A stretch of DNA of 64,000 nt from Methylococcus sp. GTDB lineage: Bacteria > Pseudomonadota > Gammaproteobacteria > Methylococcales > Methylococcaceae. The translations under genes were made by a program, and so were the position numbers. Location: contig JAQTYA010000004.1 of assembly GCA_028688525.1 (NCBI GenBank), positions 1 to 64,000 on the forward strand, in the 5' to 3' direction. Below the pieces are notes generated by a model, which had not been told where the DNA came from, searched no databases, and saw only the letters and a program-made list of their open reading frames with translations. Positions 46,788-56,412 of this stretch are shown here, piece by piece; the first letter of the stretch is position 1, and each line of letters starts with the position of its first letter.

Positions 46788-47231
46788 ATGATACTCACCG
46801 AAAAAACCGTCCAAGACAGCATGGCTTTCGCCAAGGCGAGATCCAGAGCCAACGAATACGCCAGTGATCCTGGCAAACTATCCGCTTTGCTGGATAAGGC
46901 CTCCAAGAAAGCCGAGACGAAGAAGGGGCCGCTGAGCGAAGTGCGGGAATCGCTCATGGCCTGTTTGCGACTGCTGAGGGCGTGTGCGCAGAGGCAGTAC
47001 ACGCTGCCCTGGCAGAGTCTCAGCCTGATCGTCGCCGCCATCCTCTATTTCGTCATGCCGGTCGATCTGATTCCGGATTTCATCCTCAGCCTAGGTTTCG
47101 CCGACGATGCCGCTCTGCTGGCCTGGACCTTCAGACAGGTGAGGTCGGACCTCGACGAATTCCGCCAGTGGGAAGCCGGACAGGAAGGGGGCGATGCGCC
47201 GGCAGTGAGCGATGTGGCGGAGGCCTCATGA
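46788..47231 (+). CDS. YkvA-like DUF1232 membrane protein
   Basis: 147 aa from ATG 46788 (MILTEKTVQDSMAFAKARS), with GAGG about 9 nt upstream; the track start 46680 is less likely. The DUF1232 core is clear: LPWQSLSLIVAAILYFVMPVDLIPDFILSLGFADDAALLAW, one membrane hairpin with the invariant PxDxIPD. N-terminal half is charged and helical. Function unknown in the family. Overlaps the next gene by ATGA, so the two membrane proteins are co-translated. Confidence 0.85.
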   Translation: MILTEKTVQDSMAFAKARSRANEYASDPGKLSALLDKASKKAETKKGPLSEVRESLMACLRLLRACAQRQYTLPWQSLSLIVAAILYFVMPVDLIPDFILSLGFADDAALLAWTFRQVRSDLDEFRQWEAGQEGGDAPAVSDVAEAS

Positions 47232-47713
47232 CACAGGGGTTGCACGGCGTCCGCGTCGTCGCCGCAATGGAGGCCGCTAAAGGCATTATTGTGCTCCTGG
47301 CCGGCTTCGGGGTGATCGAGCTGTTGCATTACGGATTAGAACCCGTCGCCGACGAGCTGGTGCGGCATACCCACCTGAATCTGGCCAGCCGCTATCCCCG
47401 GATTTTCCGCGATCTGCTTGAGAATTTGTCCGACCAGCGGCTGTGGGGACTGGCTGCGCTGGCGTTCGGCTACGCCTCGGTGCGTTTCATCGAGGCTTAC
47501 GGCTTGTGGCGGGAACGGCGCTGGGCCGAGTGGTTCGCCGTGGCCAGCGGCGGTATCTACATTCCGTTCGAGCTTTACGAACTGGCCGAAGGCGTTTCCT
47601 GGCTCAAGGCGGCGACTTTAGGCATCAACCTCGCCGTCGTCGGCTATATGAGCTACGCGTTGTGGCTGACGGCCCGCCCACCTCCTCAAGCGGACTCTTC
47701 GCTGCTGCGGTAG
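47228..47713 (+). CDS. DUF2127 membrane protein
   Basis: 161 aa from ATG 47228. Starts GVRVVAAMEAAKGIIVLLAGFGVIELLHY and has VRFIEAYGLWRERRWAEWFAVASGGIYIPFELYELAEG, the DUF2127 hallmark, with four hydrophobic segments. Function unknown. It overlaps the YkvA-like gene at its start and the convergent hpnB end by 28 bp at its stop. The track start at 46982 is a shadow extension. Confidence 0.85.
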   Translation: MTQGLHGVRVVAAMEAAKGIIVLLAGFGVIELLHYGLEPVADELVRHTHLNLASRYPRIFRDLLENLSDQRLWGLAALAFGYASVRFIEAYGLWRERRWAEWFAVASGGIYIPFELYELAEGVSWLKAATLGINLAVVGYMSYALWLTARPPPQADSSLLR

Positions 47714-48873
47714 ACCCTTCCTTTCCAGCGGCTGCGCTCGCCGCGCCAGTAGCGCAAGGCCGAACTCCAGGTCATGGCGAGATAGAGCCCGGCGATGACC
47801 GGCATTAAAAGGCTCCAGCCTATGCACCTGCCGTAGAAGCGCAGGCTAGGCGCATAAGTCCACGCTATCAGCAGCGCCCCCCAGGCTGCCGCGAGCCTGA
47901 TTCCGGCATCCGGCGCGAACAGGCCCGCCAGCGGCAGCCAGAACAGCATCAACATCAACAGAGTGCAGGCCGCCAGCAGCCAGACCGAGTAGCGCAGCTG
48001 AGTGAATGCGGTGCGGGCGATCATCTCCCACACGTCGGCCAGCGTATCGTAGGGCCGCAGGCTCACCACCTCGCGCGACAGTCCGATCCAAGTCCGTGCG
48101 CCCGCGGCTTTCACTGTTTTCGCCAGGGTGCAGTCGTCGATGAGCGCGCCGTGAATCGACGCGAACCCTCCGATCTGCCCGAGCAGCCGGGTCTCTAGCA
48201 TGATGCAGCCGCCCGCCGCAGCGGCGAAGCGCCGATCCGGCGAATTGGCAAGTGCGAAGGGATACAGCATTTTGAAGAAATAGACGAACGCCGGCATCAG
48301 CAGTTTTTCCCAGGCGTTCGTCATCCGGAGGGATGCCATCACGGAGGCGAAATGGATGTTTTCGCCGTGCATCTTGTTGCGCAACGCGCCCAAGACACCC
48401 GGCAGCAAGACGATGTCCGCGTCCAGCAGCACGGTGTATTCGGTGCCGACACGGGCGGCGCCCTGCTCTAGCGCCCATAGCTTGCCACTCCAGCCCGCTG
48501 GCAGGGTTTCGTTCCGCAGAACCGCCAGATCGAGGCCTTCGACGCGGAGCGCCGCGTCCGCCGTGCCGTCGGCCGAGCCATCGTCTACCAGCACCACGCG
48601 CAGCCCCGTGCCCTGGTCCTTCAGCGCGGCGAGGGTTTGTCCAATCACCGCCGCCTCGTCCCTAGCCGGGATCACTACCGTTACATCGTTTAGCTCGGCG
48701 TCCCGTCCGCAGCGCTCGGCGTGCAGAACTTCACGGTTGAGCCAGGGGCGCCAGGGCAGGATCAGAATCACGCTCCAGATTCCCGCGGCAACGAAAACGA
48801 GCCATCCAAAAACAGAATATAACGCGTCCATGTCTACCCAATCGTTCATATCGGGTGGGGAGTTTCCATACAT
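47686..48873 (-). CDS. hpnB: Hopanoid-associated glycosyltransferase HpnB
   Basis: Family-2 glycosyltransferase, 395 aa, with one N-terminal transmembrane helix, a GT-A domain (VTVVIPARDEAAVIGQTL, VVLVDDGSADGTAD, VLLDADIVL, IDDCTLAKTVK) and three or four C-terminal transmembrane helices. LPAGWSGKLWALEQG and the arrangement of the tail match HpnB, found with hopanoid genes. The acceptor is inferred from family membership only; no other hopanoid gene is adjacent. Starts at ATG 48873. Confidence 0.82.
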   Translation of the reverse strand: MYGNSPPDMNDWVDMDALYSVFGWLVFVAAGIWSVILILPWRPWLNREVLHAERCGRDAELNDVTVVIPARDEAAVIGQTLAALKDQGTGLRVVLVDDGSADGTADAALRVEGLDLAVLRNETLPAGWSGKLWALEQGAARVGTEYTVLLDADIVLLPGVLGALRNKMHGENIHFASVMASLRMTNAWEKLLMPAFVYFFKMLYPFALANSPDRRFAAAAGGCIMLETRLLGQIGGFASIHGALIDDCTLAKTVKAAGARTWIGLSREVVSLRPYDTLADVWEMIARTAFTQLRYSVWLLAACTLLMLMLFWLPLAGLFAPDAGIRLAAAWGALLIAWTYAPSLRFYGRCIGWSLLMPVIAGLYLAMTWSSALRYWRGERSRWKGRVYRSSEESA

Positions 48874-48902
48874 GCCGGCGGAAACGCAACCGATGCTGGC
48901 TT

Positions 48903-49361
48903 TTAGTCCCGCTCGCGCAGCATCTTTCTCAAGCCCACCAGTGCCGTCCGCTGCCAGCCCAGCCGGTCGTAAAAGGCCAGCGCCGGTTCGTTGGCACAGT
49001 CCGCCAGCAGCTGCAGGCGGGTAAGGCCGGTTCCGGCGGCCCAGCCCTCGATCTCGTCCAGCAGCTTCCTTCCAATGCCCAGGCCCTGGCAGTCCGCTGC
49101 AACCACCATGTCTTCGACTAAGCCCACCCGGCCGCCCTCAGCCGTGGAAATCAGCGTCTGCACCGAACACATACCGACCACCCGCCCCTCGAGTTCTGCA
49201 ACTACCAGGCGATCCGCCGAACTTTCGATCAGCAGCGTCAGGCCGGAGCGCTGCCGGTGCGGATCGAAAGTGAAATCCGCTTCGATGGCAAACAGGCTAT
49301 GGAGGAGGCCGACCAGTGCCTCGATATCTGGCGGCTCTGCTGTCCTAATCGTAATGTCCAT
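48903..49361 (-). CDS. GNAT-family N-acetyltransferase
   Basis: 152 aa, single GNAT domain. Acetyl-CoA pyrophosphate loop VVAADCQGLGIGRKLL near 90-105 fits the Q/RxxGxG/A motif, preceded by VGMCSVQTLISTAEGGRVGLVEDM. Substrate (amine or peptide) cannot be deduced. 29 bp upstream of hpnB on the same strand, 48 bp from oprD. Confidence 0.85.
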   Translation of the reverse strand: MDITIRTAEPPDIEALVGLLHSLFAIEADFTFDPHRQRSGLTLLIESSADRLVVAELEGRVVGMCSVQTLISTAEGGRVGLVEDMVVAADCQGLGIGRKLLDEIEGWAAGTGLTRLQLLADCANEPALAFYDRLGWQRTALVGLRKMLRERD

Positions 49362-49409
49362 GGTTTTGTTCCGAGGGTAGGGTAGGTAGCTATGAATTTT
49401 TGCGGTCGG

Positions 49410-50750
49410 CTAAAATGAATACTGAATCATCACCCGATTATAGTAAAACTGGGTGTAAGCAGGGTTTCCGGTCAGCAGTCCGAAGCGATCCCTAATCGTC
49501 AGCCCGGTCAGCGGGTGGCTATTGGGGAAGCTATAGGTCATGTCGAGATTGAATTCGGTCTGGTTGTGCGCGTAAGGCTCGGTATAATACGCAGCAAAGC
49601 TGCCCAGGGCTTTAATCTGCTTCTCCATCGCAAACCAAGTGGCAGTCACTTTGAAAGCATCGCCCGGCGCCTGTTTTTCGACCATTCCCCCAATCATTGA
49701 CGTAGTATAAAGAGGGTCGGTGGCATAACCTGTCGAATAAGGCGATAGAATATCGCCATTGGCGAAGGCGCCTTTTTGCGCTGTGATTTTGTTATAGGCT
49801 ACCGTAAGCCGCCCCGAGGGCAAGTCCACGCCCGTGATCACGCCGAACAATGCCGTGTTTCCCGCTCGCCCTTTTCGGCCATATTTCTCCAGATAATTTG
49901 CCCCGTCGCCGGACTGGCTTCCGAACTGAATGCCGATCAGCGGATCGATGCCGTGGCGGGTTTTGTGCAAATATTGGGCGTCCAGCCACCAGAGATTAGA
50001 AAAATCGAAAAACTGATTCCACCAGAGCTGGGCTTTGAGCGGCGACTCAACCGAATCTAAAGCATACTGTAATGAAAGCGCCTGTGCGCCCGAAGTGTTA
50101 TGCCCATGCAGGCCGTCGACCGGAGAACCTCCGGCATGATTGGGATAATACAAATTGGTGCGCACGAAACTGCCTTCGTCGCGGCCTTTGAAATCGGTGA
50201 GTCTGATCCCGACGATCGAAATGTCCTTGAACGGCGTAACCGATCCGTAAAACCCGCGAAAGGTCGATTGCAGCATGCGTCCGTCAGCCGGGCCGATCCA
50301 GGGAGTATCGATCACTTGATCCGGGCCGCGCAGCATCAAATAATTATCCTTGTATTGCAAGAATTTTTCTCCCAGTACGTAAAGGGTATTGCCGGGGAGG
50401 GTGGTGTCGATTTGGTCCGGATTTTTGGGGTTTAGGCCTAGGCTGTTGGCGGCGTAGAGTGTGGCGCCGATCCGGAGGTTGTAGACCTGCGGCGTGATCA
50501 GGCCGATATAGCCGCCTAGCGAAAAAGCCTGCTGGTCGATTTGATACGGTTGGGGATTGACGTAATTCCGCGTGAAAAAATAGCTGCGCAGATGTCCGTT
50601 GACGACCGTTTCGTCGATGAAGTCCTGGATATTCTCGACCGGGTGGCTGGCCGGACTGGCAATCAGGCCGACGAACATGGCTACGGCGGGTAGAATCGCG
50701 GCACTGTCTGTGCCGCGCCGGTGCGGTGTTTCCCGGGCGAAGGGCTTCAC
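49410..50750 (-). CDS. OprD-family outer-membrane porin
   Basis: 446 aa with a signal peptide (cut near SPASHPVEN), then NGHLRSYFFTRNYVNPQ and SLGGYIGLITPQVYNLRIGATLYAANSLGLN, the OprD start pattern, alternating amphipathic beta strands and a C-terminal Phe (YYNRVMIQYSF) typical of outer-membrane barrels. Probably an 18-strand substrate-specific porin for small carboxylates or amino acids; specificity unknown. Base composition (about 50-55 % GC in sampled lines) is well below neighbours, which hints at acquisition. Confidence 0.85.
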   Translation of the reverse strand: MKPFARETPHRRGTDSAAILPAVAMFVGLIASPASHPVENIQDFIDETVVNGHLRSYFFTRNYVNPQPYQIDQQAFSLGGYIGLITPQVYNLRIGATLYAANSLGLNPKNPDQIDTTLPGNTLYVLGEKFLQYKDNYLMLRGPDQVIDTPWIGPADGRMLQSTFRGFYGSVTPFKDISIVGIRLTDFKGRDEGSFVRTNLYYPNHAGGSPVDGLHGHNTSGAQALSLQYALDSVESPLKAQLWWNQFFDFSNLWWLDAQYLHKTRHGIDPLIGIQFGSQSGDGANYLEKYGRKGRAGNTALFGVITGVDLPSGRLTVAYNKITAQKGAFANGDILSPYSTGYATDPLYTTSMIGGMVEKQAPGDAFKVTATWFAMEKQIKALGSFAAYYTEPYAHNQTEFNLDMTYSFPNSHPLTGLTIRDRFGLLTGNPAYTQFYYNRVMIQYSF

Positions 50751-51501
50751 GATGTCCTATCCGGTGCGGGCGGCAGCGTTATTTCCGGGTGCCGAGGCGA
50801 GGCCTGGTTGAATACCCATACATCTTCCAGCCCCTGTCCACGCGCCGATCCCCCGCAGTTGGAGCGGCGATTGCCGTGCCGTCCACTTCAGCCCCGGATC
50901 ATCGGTTCTGCTTGCCAAGTGTAGAGCGGCAAGCGGCAGGTACTTTGTACCGCAACACAAGTATAGGGAACCGAGTGGCAGGCGCTGTGTCCATATCCTG
51001 AAATTGAGATAACCCAATGAAAAATCGCCTTGGAGCACGGTTACGCTGGAGGATGGTGGGTAGACGAATTTCGCAAGCCGCTCGGCTATGATGCCGGCTT
51101 CGGTGCGTTCCGGCCACTTATCGACGATGGGGAGGGCGGCCGTTCTCCCGCCGGGTCTACCCGTTAGGCTCTAGCTGCTGGGAGGCAGCGGCCCTCCAGG
51201 GCATTTCCCCGCGTGCCTTCTATTCCCTGTAAAATCGGCTGGAAATCTCAGGATTTGTGGTCGAACAACGCAACGAGAGGCGCTGCAGTGAATGCAAAAG
51301 GCGGTAACGGCAAAGGGCTGGGTGAATGAAGCCCGGTCCAGCGTCTTGAAAAAACATTGATCCACCTCGAAGTCTTGTTTTAGGTTTTCACGTCAGGCAG
51401 CCGACAAATCGAGGGCTGCCGCATCGTTTCGATGGGCGCCGACTGAAGTCTTCGCCGGCCGGAGCTGATCTTTCACTACCCCCACCCTTCTGGTAATAAT
51501 T
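50751..51501. other. Gene-poor intergenic region, oprD / ybiT
   Basis: About 750 bp. ORFs in both strands are short and unlike any family I know. One plus-strand stretch near 51040-51165 (VDEFRKPLGYDAGFGAFRPL) reads like protein but has no start and could be chance or a gene remnant. A weak promoter-like TGTAAAATCGG lies near 51225. No tRNA, SRP RNA, RNase P or 6S RNA pattern found. Confidence 0.4.
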
Positions 51502-53094
51502 TTGATCTCTACAGCCAATGTCACCATGCAGTTCGGCGTCAAGCCGCTGTTCGAAAACGTCTCCGTCAAGTTCGGCGAGGGCAACCGCTACGGCCTGATC
51601 GGGGCCAACGGTTGCGGCAAATCGACCTTCATGAAAATCCTCGGCGGCGATCTGGAGCCGACCGGCGGCAATGTTTCGCTCGACCTCAACGAGCGTCTGG
51701 GCAAGCTGCGCCAGGACCAGTTCGCCTTCGAGGACCAGCGGGTGCTGGACGTGGTGATGATGGGGCACACCGAGATGTGGGCGGCGATGTCCGAGCGCGA
51801 CGCCATTTACGCCAATCCGGAGGCGACCGAGGACGACTATATGCGGGCGGCGGAGCTGGAAGCCACGTTCGCCGAGTACGACGGCTATACCGCTGAGTCG
51901 CGCGCCGGCGAGCTATTGCTGGGGGTGGGCATTCCGGTGGAGCAGCACAACGGTCCGATGAGCGCGGTGGCGCCGGGCTGGAAGCTGCGCGTGCTGCTGG
52001 CCCAGGCGCTGTTTTCCAATCCGGACATCCTGCTGCTGGACGAGCCCACCAACAACCTGGACATCAACACCATCCGCTGGCTGGAAAACGTGCTGAACGA
52101 ACGCAACAGCACCATGATCATCATTTCGCATGATCGCCATTTCCTGAATAGCGTCTGCACCCACGTGGCGGACATGGACTACGGCGAGCTGCGCGTCTAC
52201 CCCGGCAATTACGACGATTACATGATCGCCTCCACCCAGGTGCGCGAACGCCTGCTGGCCGACAACGCCAAGAAGAAGGCCCAGATCGCCGAGCTGCAAA
52301 CCTTCGTCAGCCGTTTCTCGGCCAACGCCTCCAAGGCCAAACAGGCCACTTCGCGCGCCAAGCAGATCGAGAAGATCAAGCTGGAAGACGTCAAACCCTC
52401 GAGCCGGGTCAATCCTTTCATCCGCTTCAACCAGGACAAGAAGCTGTACCGGCTGGCGCTGGAGGTGAAAGAACTGAGCCAGGGCTACGGCGGCGATCCG
52501 CTGTTCGGTGGGCTCGGCATGATGGTCGAGGTCGGCGAGCGGGTGGCGGTGATCGGCCCCAACGGCATCGGCAAGAGCACCCTGCTGCGCACCCTGGTGG
52601 GCGAACTGGCGCCGATGAAGGGGGCGGTCAAATGGTCGGAGAACGTCAACCTCGGTTATTTCGCCCAGGACCATGCCGCCGATTTCGCCGAAGACATGAA
52701 TCTGTTCGACTGGATGTCGCAGTGGAAACGCGAAGGCGACGACGAGCAGACGGTGCGCGGCACCCTCGGGCGGCTGCTGTTCTCCCACGACGAGATCAAG
52801 AAATCGGTCAAGGTGCTGTCGGGCGGCGAGCAGGGCCGCATGCTGTTCGGCAAGCTGATACTGCAGCAGGCCAACGTCATGGTGCTGGATGAACCCACCA
52901 ACCATCTGGACATGGAGTCCATTGAGTCGCTCAACACCGCGCTGGAAAACTATCCCGGCACCCTGATCTTCGTCAGCCACGACCGCGAGTTCGTGTCCTC
53001 CCTGGCGACCCGCATCATCGAGCTGACGCCGCAGGGCGTGGTCAACTACAGCGGCACTTACGAGGAATACCTGCAGTCGCAGGGCGTGGAATAG
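51502..53094 (+). CDS. ybiT: ABC-F ATPase YbiT
   Basis: 530 aa, exactly the length of E. coli YbiT and near-identical in layout: two ABC domains, Walker [10 protein letters not shown] and GPNGIGKST, Walker [12 protein letters not shown] and [11 protein letters not shown], the first signature degenerate ([15 protein letters not shown]) as in YbiT, the second LSGGEQGRM, and the interdomain linker [25 protein letters not shown]. It has no membrane domain; the family acts at the ribosome. Start is TTG 51502, aligned with the E. coli N-terminus, without an obvious Shine-Dalgarno. Confidence 0.93.
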   Translation: MISTANVTMQFGVKPLFENVSVKFGEGNRYGLIGANGCGKSTFMKILGGDLEPTGGNVSLDLNERLGKLRQDQFAFEDQRVLDVVMMGHTEMWAAMSERDAIYANPEATEDDYMRAAELEATFAEYDGYTAESRAGELLLGVGIPVEQHNGPMSAVAPGWKLRVLLAQALFSNPDILLLDEPTNNLDINTIRWLENVLNERNSTMIIISHDRHFLNSVCTHVADMDYGELRVYPGNYDDYMIASTQVRERLLADNAKKKAQIAELQTFVSRFSANASKAKQATSRAKQIEKIKLEDVKPSSRVNPFIRFNQDKKLYRLALEVKELSQGYGGDPLFGGLGMMVEVGERVAVIGPNGIGKSTLLRTLVGELAPMKGAVKWSENVNLGYFAQDHAADFAEDMNLFDWMSQWKREGDDEQTVRGTLGRLLFSHDEIKKSVKVLSGGEQGRMLFGKLILQQANVMVLDEPTNHLDMESIESLNTALENYPGTLIFVSHDREFVSSLATRIIELTPQGVVNYSGTYEEYLQSQGVE

Positions 53095-53108
53095 GCGGAC
53101 AGGGTGCG

Positions 53109-53528
53109 GTGGAACGGCTGAAAGTCAACGCCCAGGTTTCGATTCCGCTGGAGGAGATCGAAATCAGCTTCGTCCGTTCCCAAGGGGCCGGCGGGCAGAA
53201 CGTCAACAAGCTGGCCACCGCGGCGCATCTGCGCTTCGACATCGCCGCATCGTCCCTGCCGGAAACCTATAAGTCACGGCTGCAGGCGTTCCGCGATCAG
53301 AGGATTTCCTCCGAAGGGGTCATTGTCATCAAGGCCCAGCGATTCCGCACCCAGGAAAAGAATCGCGAAGACGCACTCGCCCGGCTGCGCGAGCTGGTTC
53401 TTACGGCGACGGCGCAGAGCAAACCCCGCAAGGCGACCCGGCCGACTTTGGGTTCGCAGAAAAAGCGCCTGGAAAACAAATCCAAGCATGGGCAGCTTAA
53501 GAAGCTGCGGGGCGGAATCGGCGATTAG
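53109..53528 (+). CDS. arfB: Alternative ribosome-rescue peptidyl-tRNA hydrolase
   Basis: 139 aa from GTG 53109. The GGQ catalytic loop RSQGAGGQNVNK (Gly28-Gly29-Gln30) hydrolyses peptidyl-tRNA on stalled ribosomes, and the basic C-terminal tail (KPRKATRPTLGSQKKRLENKSKHGQLKKLRGG) enters the empty mRNA channel. Length is normal. 14 bp after ybiT, so both ribosome-associated factors are probably co-transcribed. Overlaps the convergent apbE by 4 bp. Confidence 0.94.
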   Translation: MERLKVNAQVSIPLEEIEISFVRSQGAGGQNVNKLATAAHLRFDIAASSLPETYKSRLQAFRDQRISSEGVIVIKAQRFRTQEKNREDALARLRELVLTATAQSKPRKATRPTLGSQKKRLENKSKHGQLKKLRGGIGD

Positions 53529-54601
53529 CGCCGCGGGTTCGGCTCAATGCGGTTCGATTGAGCCGGGGGGATCGTAGGCATGGGCATTTCCGCGCCGAAT
53601 GCTGGAGTGAAGCGTTCCTTCAGCTCGCCGTTTTCCCCATAGATCAGAAGCGCTTTGAGCCCTTCCTGCTCGGCGACGGCGTAGCCCTTTTGCTCGCCCA
53701 GGCACAGGAGTGCTGTGGACCAGGCATCGGCCCAAGTGGGGTTGGGATGCAGGATCGTGGTCGAGAGCAAATGATGGTCAACCGGGCGCCCGGTTTTAGG
53801 GTCGATGATGTGCGAGTACGTCTTACCCTGGTCTTCGAAGAAATTGCGGTAGGTGCCCGAGGTCATTATGGCGGTACCGTCAGTCTGTTGGACATCCAGT
53901 ATCCGTTCGACTTCGCGCGTGTAGGGCTGTGGTTTTTCTACGGCGACGCGCCAGGGCGCTCCGTTGGCCTTGCGACCCTTGATCTGCATTTCGCCGCCGA
54001 CTTCGACCAGATAGTTTTGAACCCCTTTCGCCTCCAGCAGACCGGCGACGCGGCCGACGGTGTAGCCTTGAGCGATGGAGGATAGGTCGATGCGTAATGC
54101 CGGATCCTTTTTGCGAAGGCGGTGCTCAGGGACGTCGACTTCGAGCTTGTCCATGCCGATATGCGGCAGCACGGCGGCGATTTCGGCGTCGGTGGGCACC
54201 CGGTTCTGGTGGCGGGAGAAACCCCAAAGGTCGAACAAAGGCTTGACGGTCAGGTCGTAGCAGCCTTCGGTCTTGTCGTGAACTTGGCGGGCGATATCGA
54301 CCAGTTCGGCGATTTCGGGTGATACGTTCAGCCAGTCGGTGCCAGTTTCGCGGTTGATCCGGGAGATCTCGGAGTCTTCCCGGTAGTTTGAAAGCTTGAG
54401 GTCGATGTCGTTGTAGACGGCATCCACTGCTTGTTTCAATTCGGCTTGATCCACTTGCAGGCCGTCGAGCACCATCTTGATATGGTAAGTCGTGCCCTGA
54501 ACGTCGCCGGACAGCAGGGTTTCGCTGTCGCCGGACTGGCAGCCGGCGAGCGCGGCGCCGAGCAGGAGTCCGCCAAATCGGCGCAGAGTCGGAAGCATCA
54601 T
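53525..54601 (-). CDS. apbE: FAD:protein FMN transferase ApbE (lipoprotein)
   Basis: Attaches FMN to Thr/Ser of NqrB/NqrC/RnfG-type proteins in the periplasm. 358 aa with lipobox LLGAALAGCQ (Cys near 21), DLSSIAQGYTVGRV for FAD, VGGE, TSGTYRNFF, and the SHIIDPKTGRPV loop. DAWSTALLCLG, the magnesium-site helix, is present. No flavinylation target gene is adjacent. Confidence 0.94.
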   Translation of the reverse strand: MMLPTLRRFGGLLLGAALAGCQSGDSETLLSGDVQGTTYHIKMVLDGLQVDQAELKQAVDAVYNDIDLKLSNYREDSEISRINRETGTDWLNVSPEIAELVDIARQVHDKTEGCYDLTVKPLFDLWGFSRHQNRVPTDAEIAAVLPHIGMDKLEVDVPEHRLRKKDPALRIDLSSIAQGYTVGRVAGLLEAKGVQNYLVEVGGEMQIKGRKANGAPWRVAVEKPQPYTREVERILDVQQTDGTAIMTSGTYRNFFEDQGKTYSHIIDPKTGRPVDHHLLSTTILHPNPTWADAWSTALLCLGEQKGYAVAEQEGLKALLIYGENGELKERFTPAFGAEMPMPTIPPAQSNRIEPNPRR

Positions 54602-54702
54602 GTCAGTCTCTTGGGGCGGTGCGGAAGTCGAGCCGGGCCCTTGCGTGGGAAAAGGGCGCGCTAGCGGGTATCATATGCCGCCTTTGGCACACATGTGCCG
54701 GC

Positions 54703-54960
54703 TTAGCGCCGATCGGGCGGGGTGGTTTGAGCCGGGGCGCTGGGGGCATCCGGCCGCAGTCCGTGCGGACGCAGGAAGCCGAGCGCGTAGCCCAGCAAGA
54801 GCGCCAGGAACAATGCGATAGACAGCCCGATGCGCAGCGTCAGGGCGCGCACGGTGCGGGGCGAGCGGCGGTCGCCGTCTTTGACCAGATAGAACAAGGC
54901 GGAACCCAGGCTGGCAACGATCACGACCAGCACCAGCACGATGAGAATTTTTGGCAGCAT
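54703..54960 (-). CDS. DUF2909 twin-transmembrane protein
   Basis: 85 aa from ATG 54960 (MLPKILIVLVLVVIVASLGSALFYLVKDG), two transmembrane helices joined by a short Arg-rich loop, then a Pro-rich tail. DUF2909 genes sit next to SURF1 in cytochrome aa3 clusters of pseudomonads and relatives, as here. Divergent from SURF1. Function unknown. Confidence 0.8.
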   Translation of the reverse strand: MLPKILIVLVLVVIVASLGSALFYLVKDGDRRSPRTVRALTLRIGLSIALFLALLLGYALGFLRPHGLRPDAPSAPAQTTPPDRR

Positions 54961-55013
54961 GTTCGGAATCCTGGGTGGCGAATGCGGCACGTGCCGGCCG
55001 AATGTTAAGAATG

Positions 55014-55742
55014 ATGCATTATAGCTTCAAACCCTCCGCGGTTGCGGTCATTGGTATCGCGCTCGCGCTCCCCTTGTTTTGTGCGCTCGGGGTCTGGCAG
55101 TTGAACCGGGCCGCCGAGAAGCGATGGTTGCAAGCGCAGTTGGCCAGCCAGTCGGCGGAGCCGGCATTGCGGCTGGAAGCGCCAACGGCGGAAGCCGAGC
55201 CGCCGCGCTATCGGCGAGTGACGGCGAAGGGCAGGTATGATGCGGATCACCAGTTCCTGCTGGACAACCAGATTCACGGCGGGCAGGCCGGTTACCACGT
55301 GCTCACCCCCCTCCGGCTCGATGGTTCTGATCTGGCGGTGCTGGTTAACCGCGGCTGGATTCCTGCCGGTCAAGACCGGCAGAGGTTGCCCGAATTGCCG
55401 GTACATACGCCCGCTGCCGAGCTGAGCGGGATGGTGGAGCGCTTCCCCTCGGTGGGCCTGAAGCTGAAAGGCGCGGAAATACCCGCGCCCGGCTGGCCGG
55501 CGACGGTGCAGGTGCTGGAGCGGGAGCCGCTGGAACAGCGCCTGGGCTACCGTCTGCTGCCTTATCAGGTGCTATTGGACGGGGGCGAGGGCGAGGGTTT
55601 TCTGCGCGAGTGGAAACCCGCCAACGTCGATCCGGACAAGAGCACTGGCTACGCCATCCAGTGGTTTTCCTTCGCCGCGCTCGCGCTCGCGCTGTTTCTT
55701 CGGCACGGCTTCAAGGCCGCCGCAGCCCGATCGCTTCCTTGA
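55014..55742 (+). CDS. SURF1-like cytochrome oxidase biogenesis protein
   Basis: About 242 aa with an N-terminal and a C-terminal transmembrane helix around a periplasmic domain. GVWQLNRAAEKRWL, GRYDADHQFLLDNQIHGGQAGYHVLTPL and VNRGWIP are SURF1 hallmarks. Assists delivery of heme a to subunit I. Starts of ATG 55002, 55011 and 55014 cannot be separated by ribosome-site evidence. First gene of the plus-strand assembly run. Confidence 0.9.
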   Translation: MHYSFKPSAVAVIGIALALPLFCALGVWQLNRAAEKRWLQAQLASQSAEPALRLEAPTAEAEPPRYRRVTAKGRYDADHQFLLDNQIHGGQAGYHVLTPLRLDGSDLAVLVNRGWIPAGQDRQRLPELPVHTPAAELSGMVERFPSVGLKLKGAEIPAPGWPATVQVLEREPLEQRLGYRLLPYQVLLDGGEGEGFLREWKPANVDPDKSTGYAIQWFSFAALALALFLRHGFKAAAARSLP

Positions 55743-55752
55743 CTCTATTTCC

Positions 55753-56379
55753 ATGACCTCCCGAAAAGGCAAATCCATGGACTTGACCCCGATTCAGCGG
55801 CGCAACCAGCGCACCATCGTCATCATCGCGCTGATCTGCATCGTTCCCTTCGGCGCGGCCTGGTATTTCGCCCGCCATCCGCAACTGGTGATGGGCGATC
55901 TGGGTAATGTCGGCCATTTGATCAGCCCTGCCGTGCCGCTGGGATTCGGCGAATTGGTCGAGACGCCGGTGACCTCCCCCGAGTCGATGGAGCAGCTCAA
56001 AGGCCGCTGGATCGTTTTGAGCGCCGCGACCGGCGCTTGTGAAGATGCCTGCCGCCAGAATTTGTTCAAGACGCGGCAAATGAGGCTGATGCTGAACAAG
56101 GAGATTCCACGGGTGCGGCGTTTGTTACTGCTGGCCGATCCGAACGCCGCGGGGCCGTTGGCGGATTGGCTGAAGCAAGATGAGTTCTTGGCCGTGGCCG
56201 GGCTGTCGCCGGCGCTGCTCCAGAAGCTCGAAAAGGCCGTCGGCGCCCCGTTGCAGCCGGGCCAGATTCTGCTGCTCGACCCGCTCGGCAATCTGATGAT
56301 GTACTACGATGCCGATTTCGATCCCTACGGCGTGCTCAAGGACCTCAAGCATTTGCTCCGTGCTTCCCAGATCGGCTGA
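55753..56379 (+). CDS. SCO-like membrane-anchored CxxxC protein
   Basis: About 200-208 aa (ATG 55753 or 55777). One N-terminal transmembrane helix (TIVIIALICIVPFGAAWYFA), then a thioredoxin/SCO-like domain with GACEDAC (Cys96, Cys100) as the CxxxC redox or copper site. It lacks an obvious full SCO His motif, and resembles the small protein found between SURF1 and CtaA in aa3 clusters. Likely copper or thiol handling in oxidase assembly. 10 bp after SURF1 and 33 bp before the fusion gene. Confidence 0.8.
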   Translation: MTSRKGKSMDLTPIQRRNQRTIVIIALICIVPFGAAWYFARHPQLVMGDLGNVGHLISPAVPLGFGELVETPVTSPESMEQLKGRWIVLSAATGACEDACRQNLFKTRQMRLMLNKEIPRVRRLLLLADPNAAGPLADWLKQDEFLAVAGLSPALLQKLEKAVGAPLQPGQILLLDPLGNLMMYYDADFDPYGVLKDLKHLLRASQIG

Positions 56380-56412
56380 GTCCGAACGGCCCATAACGAA
56401 GAACAACACGCC

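Noticed and set aside
51017-51165. Small gene with plus-strand protein-like stretch
   Set aside because: No start codon with a ribosome site in that frame and no recognisable homology; kept only as a possible remnant.
51913-52980. 355-aa minus-strand ORF
   Set aside because: Antisense shadow of ybiT.
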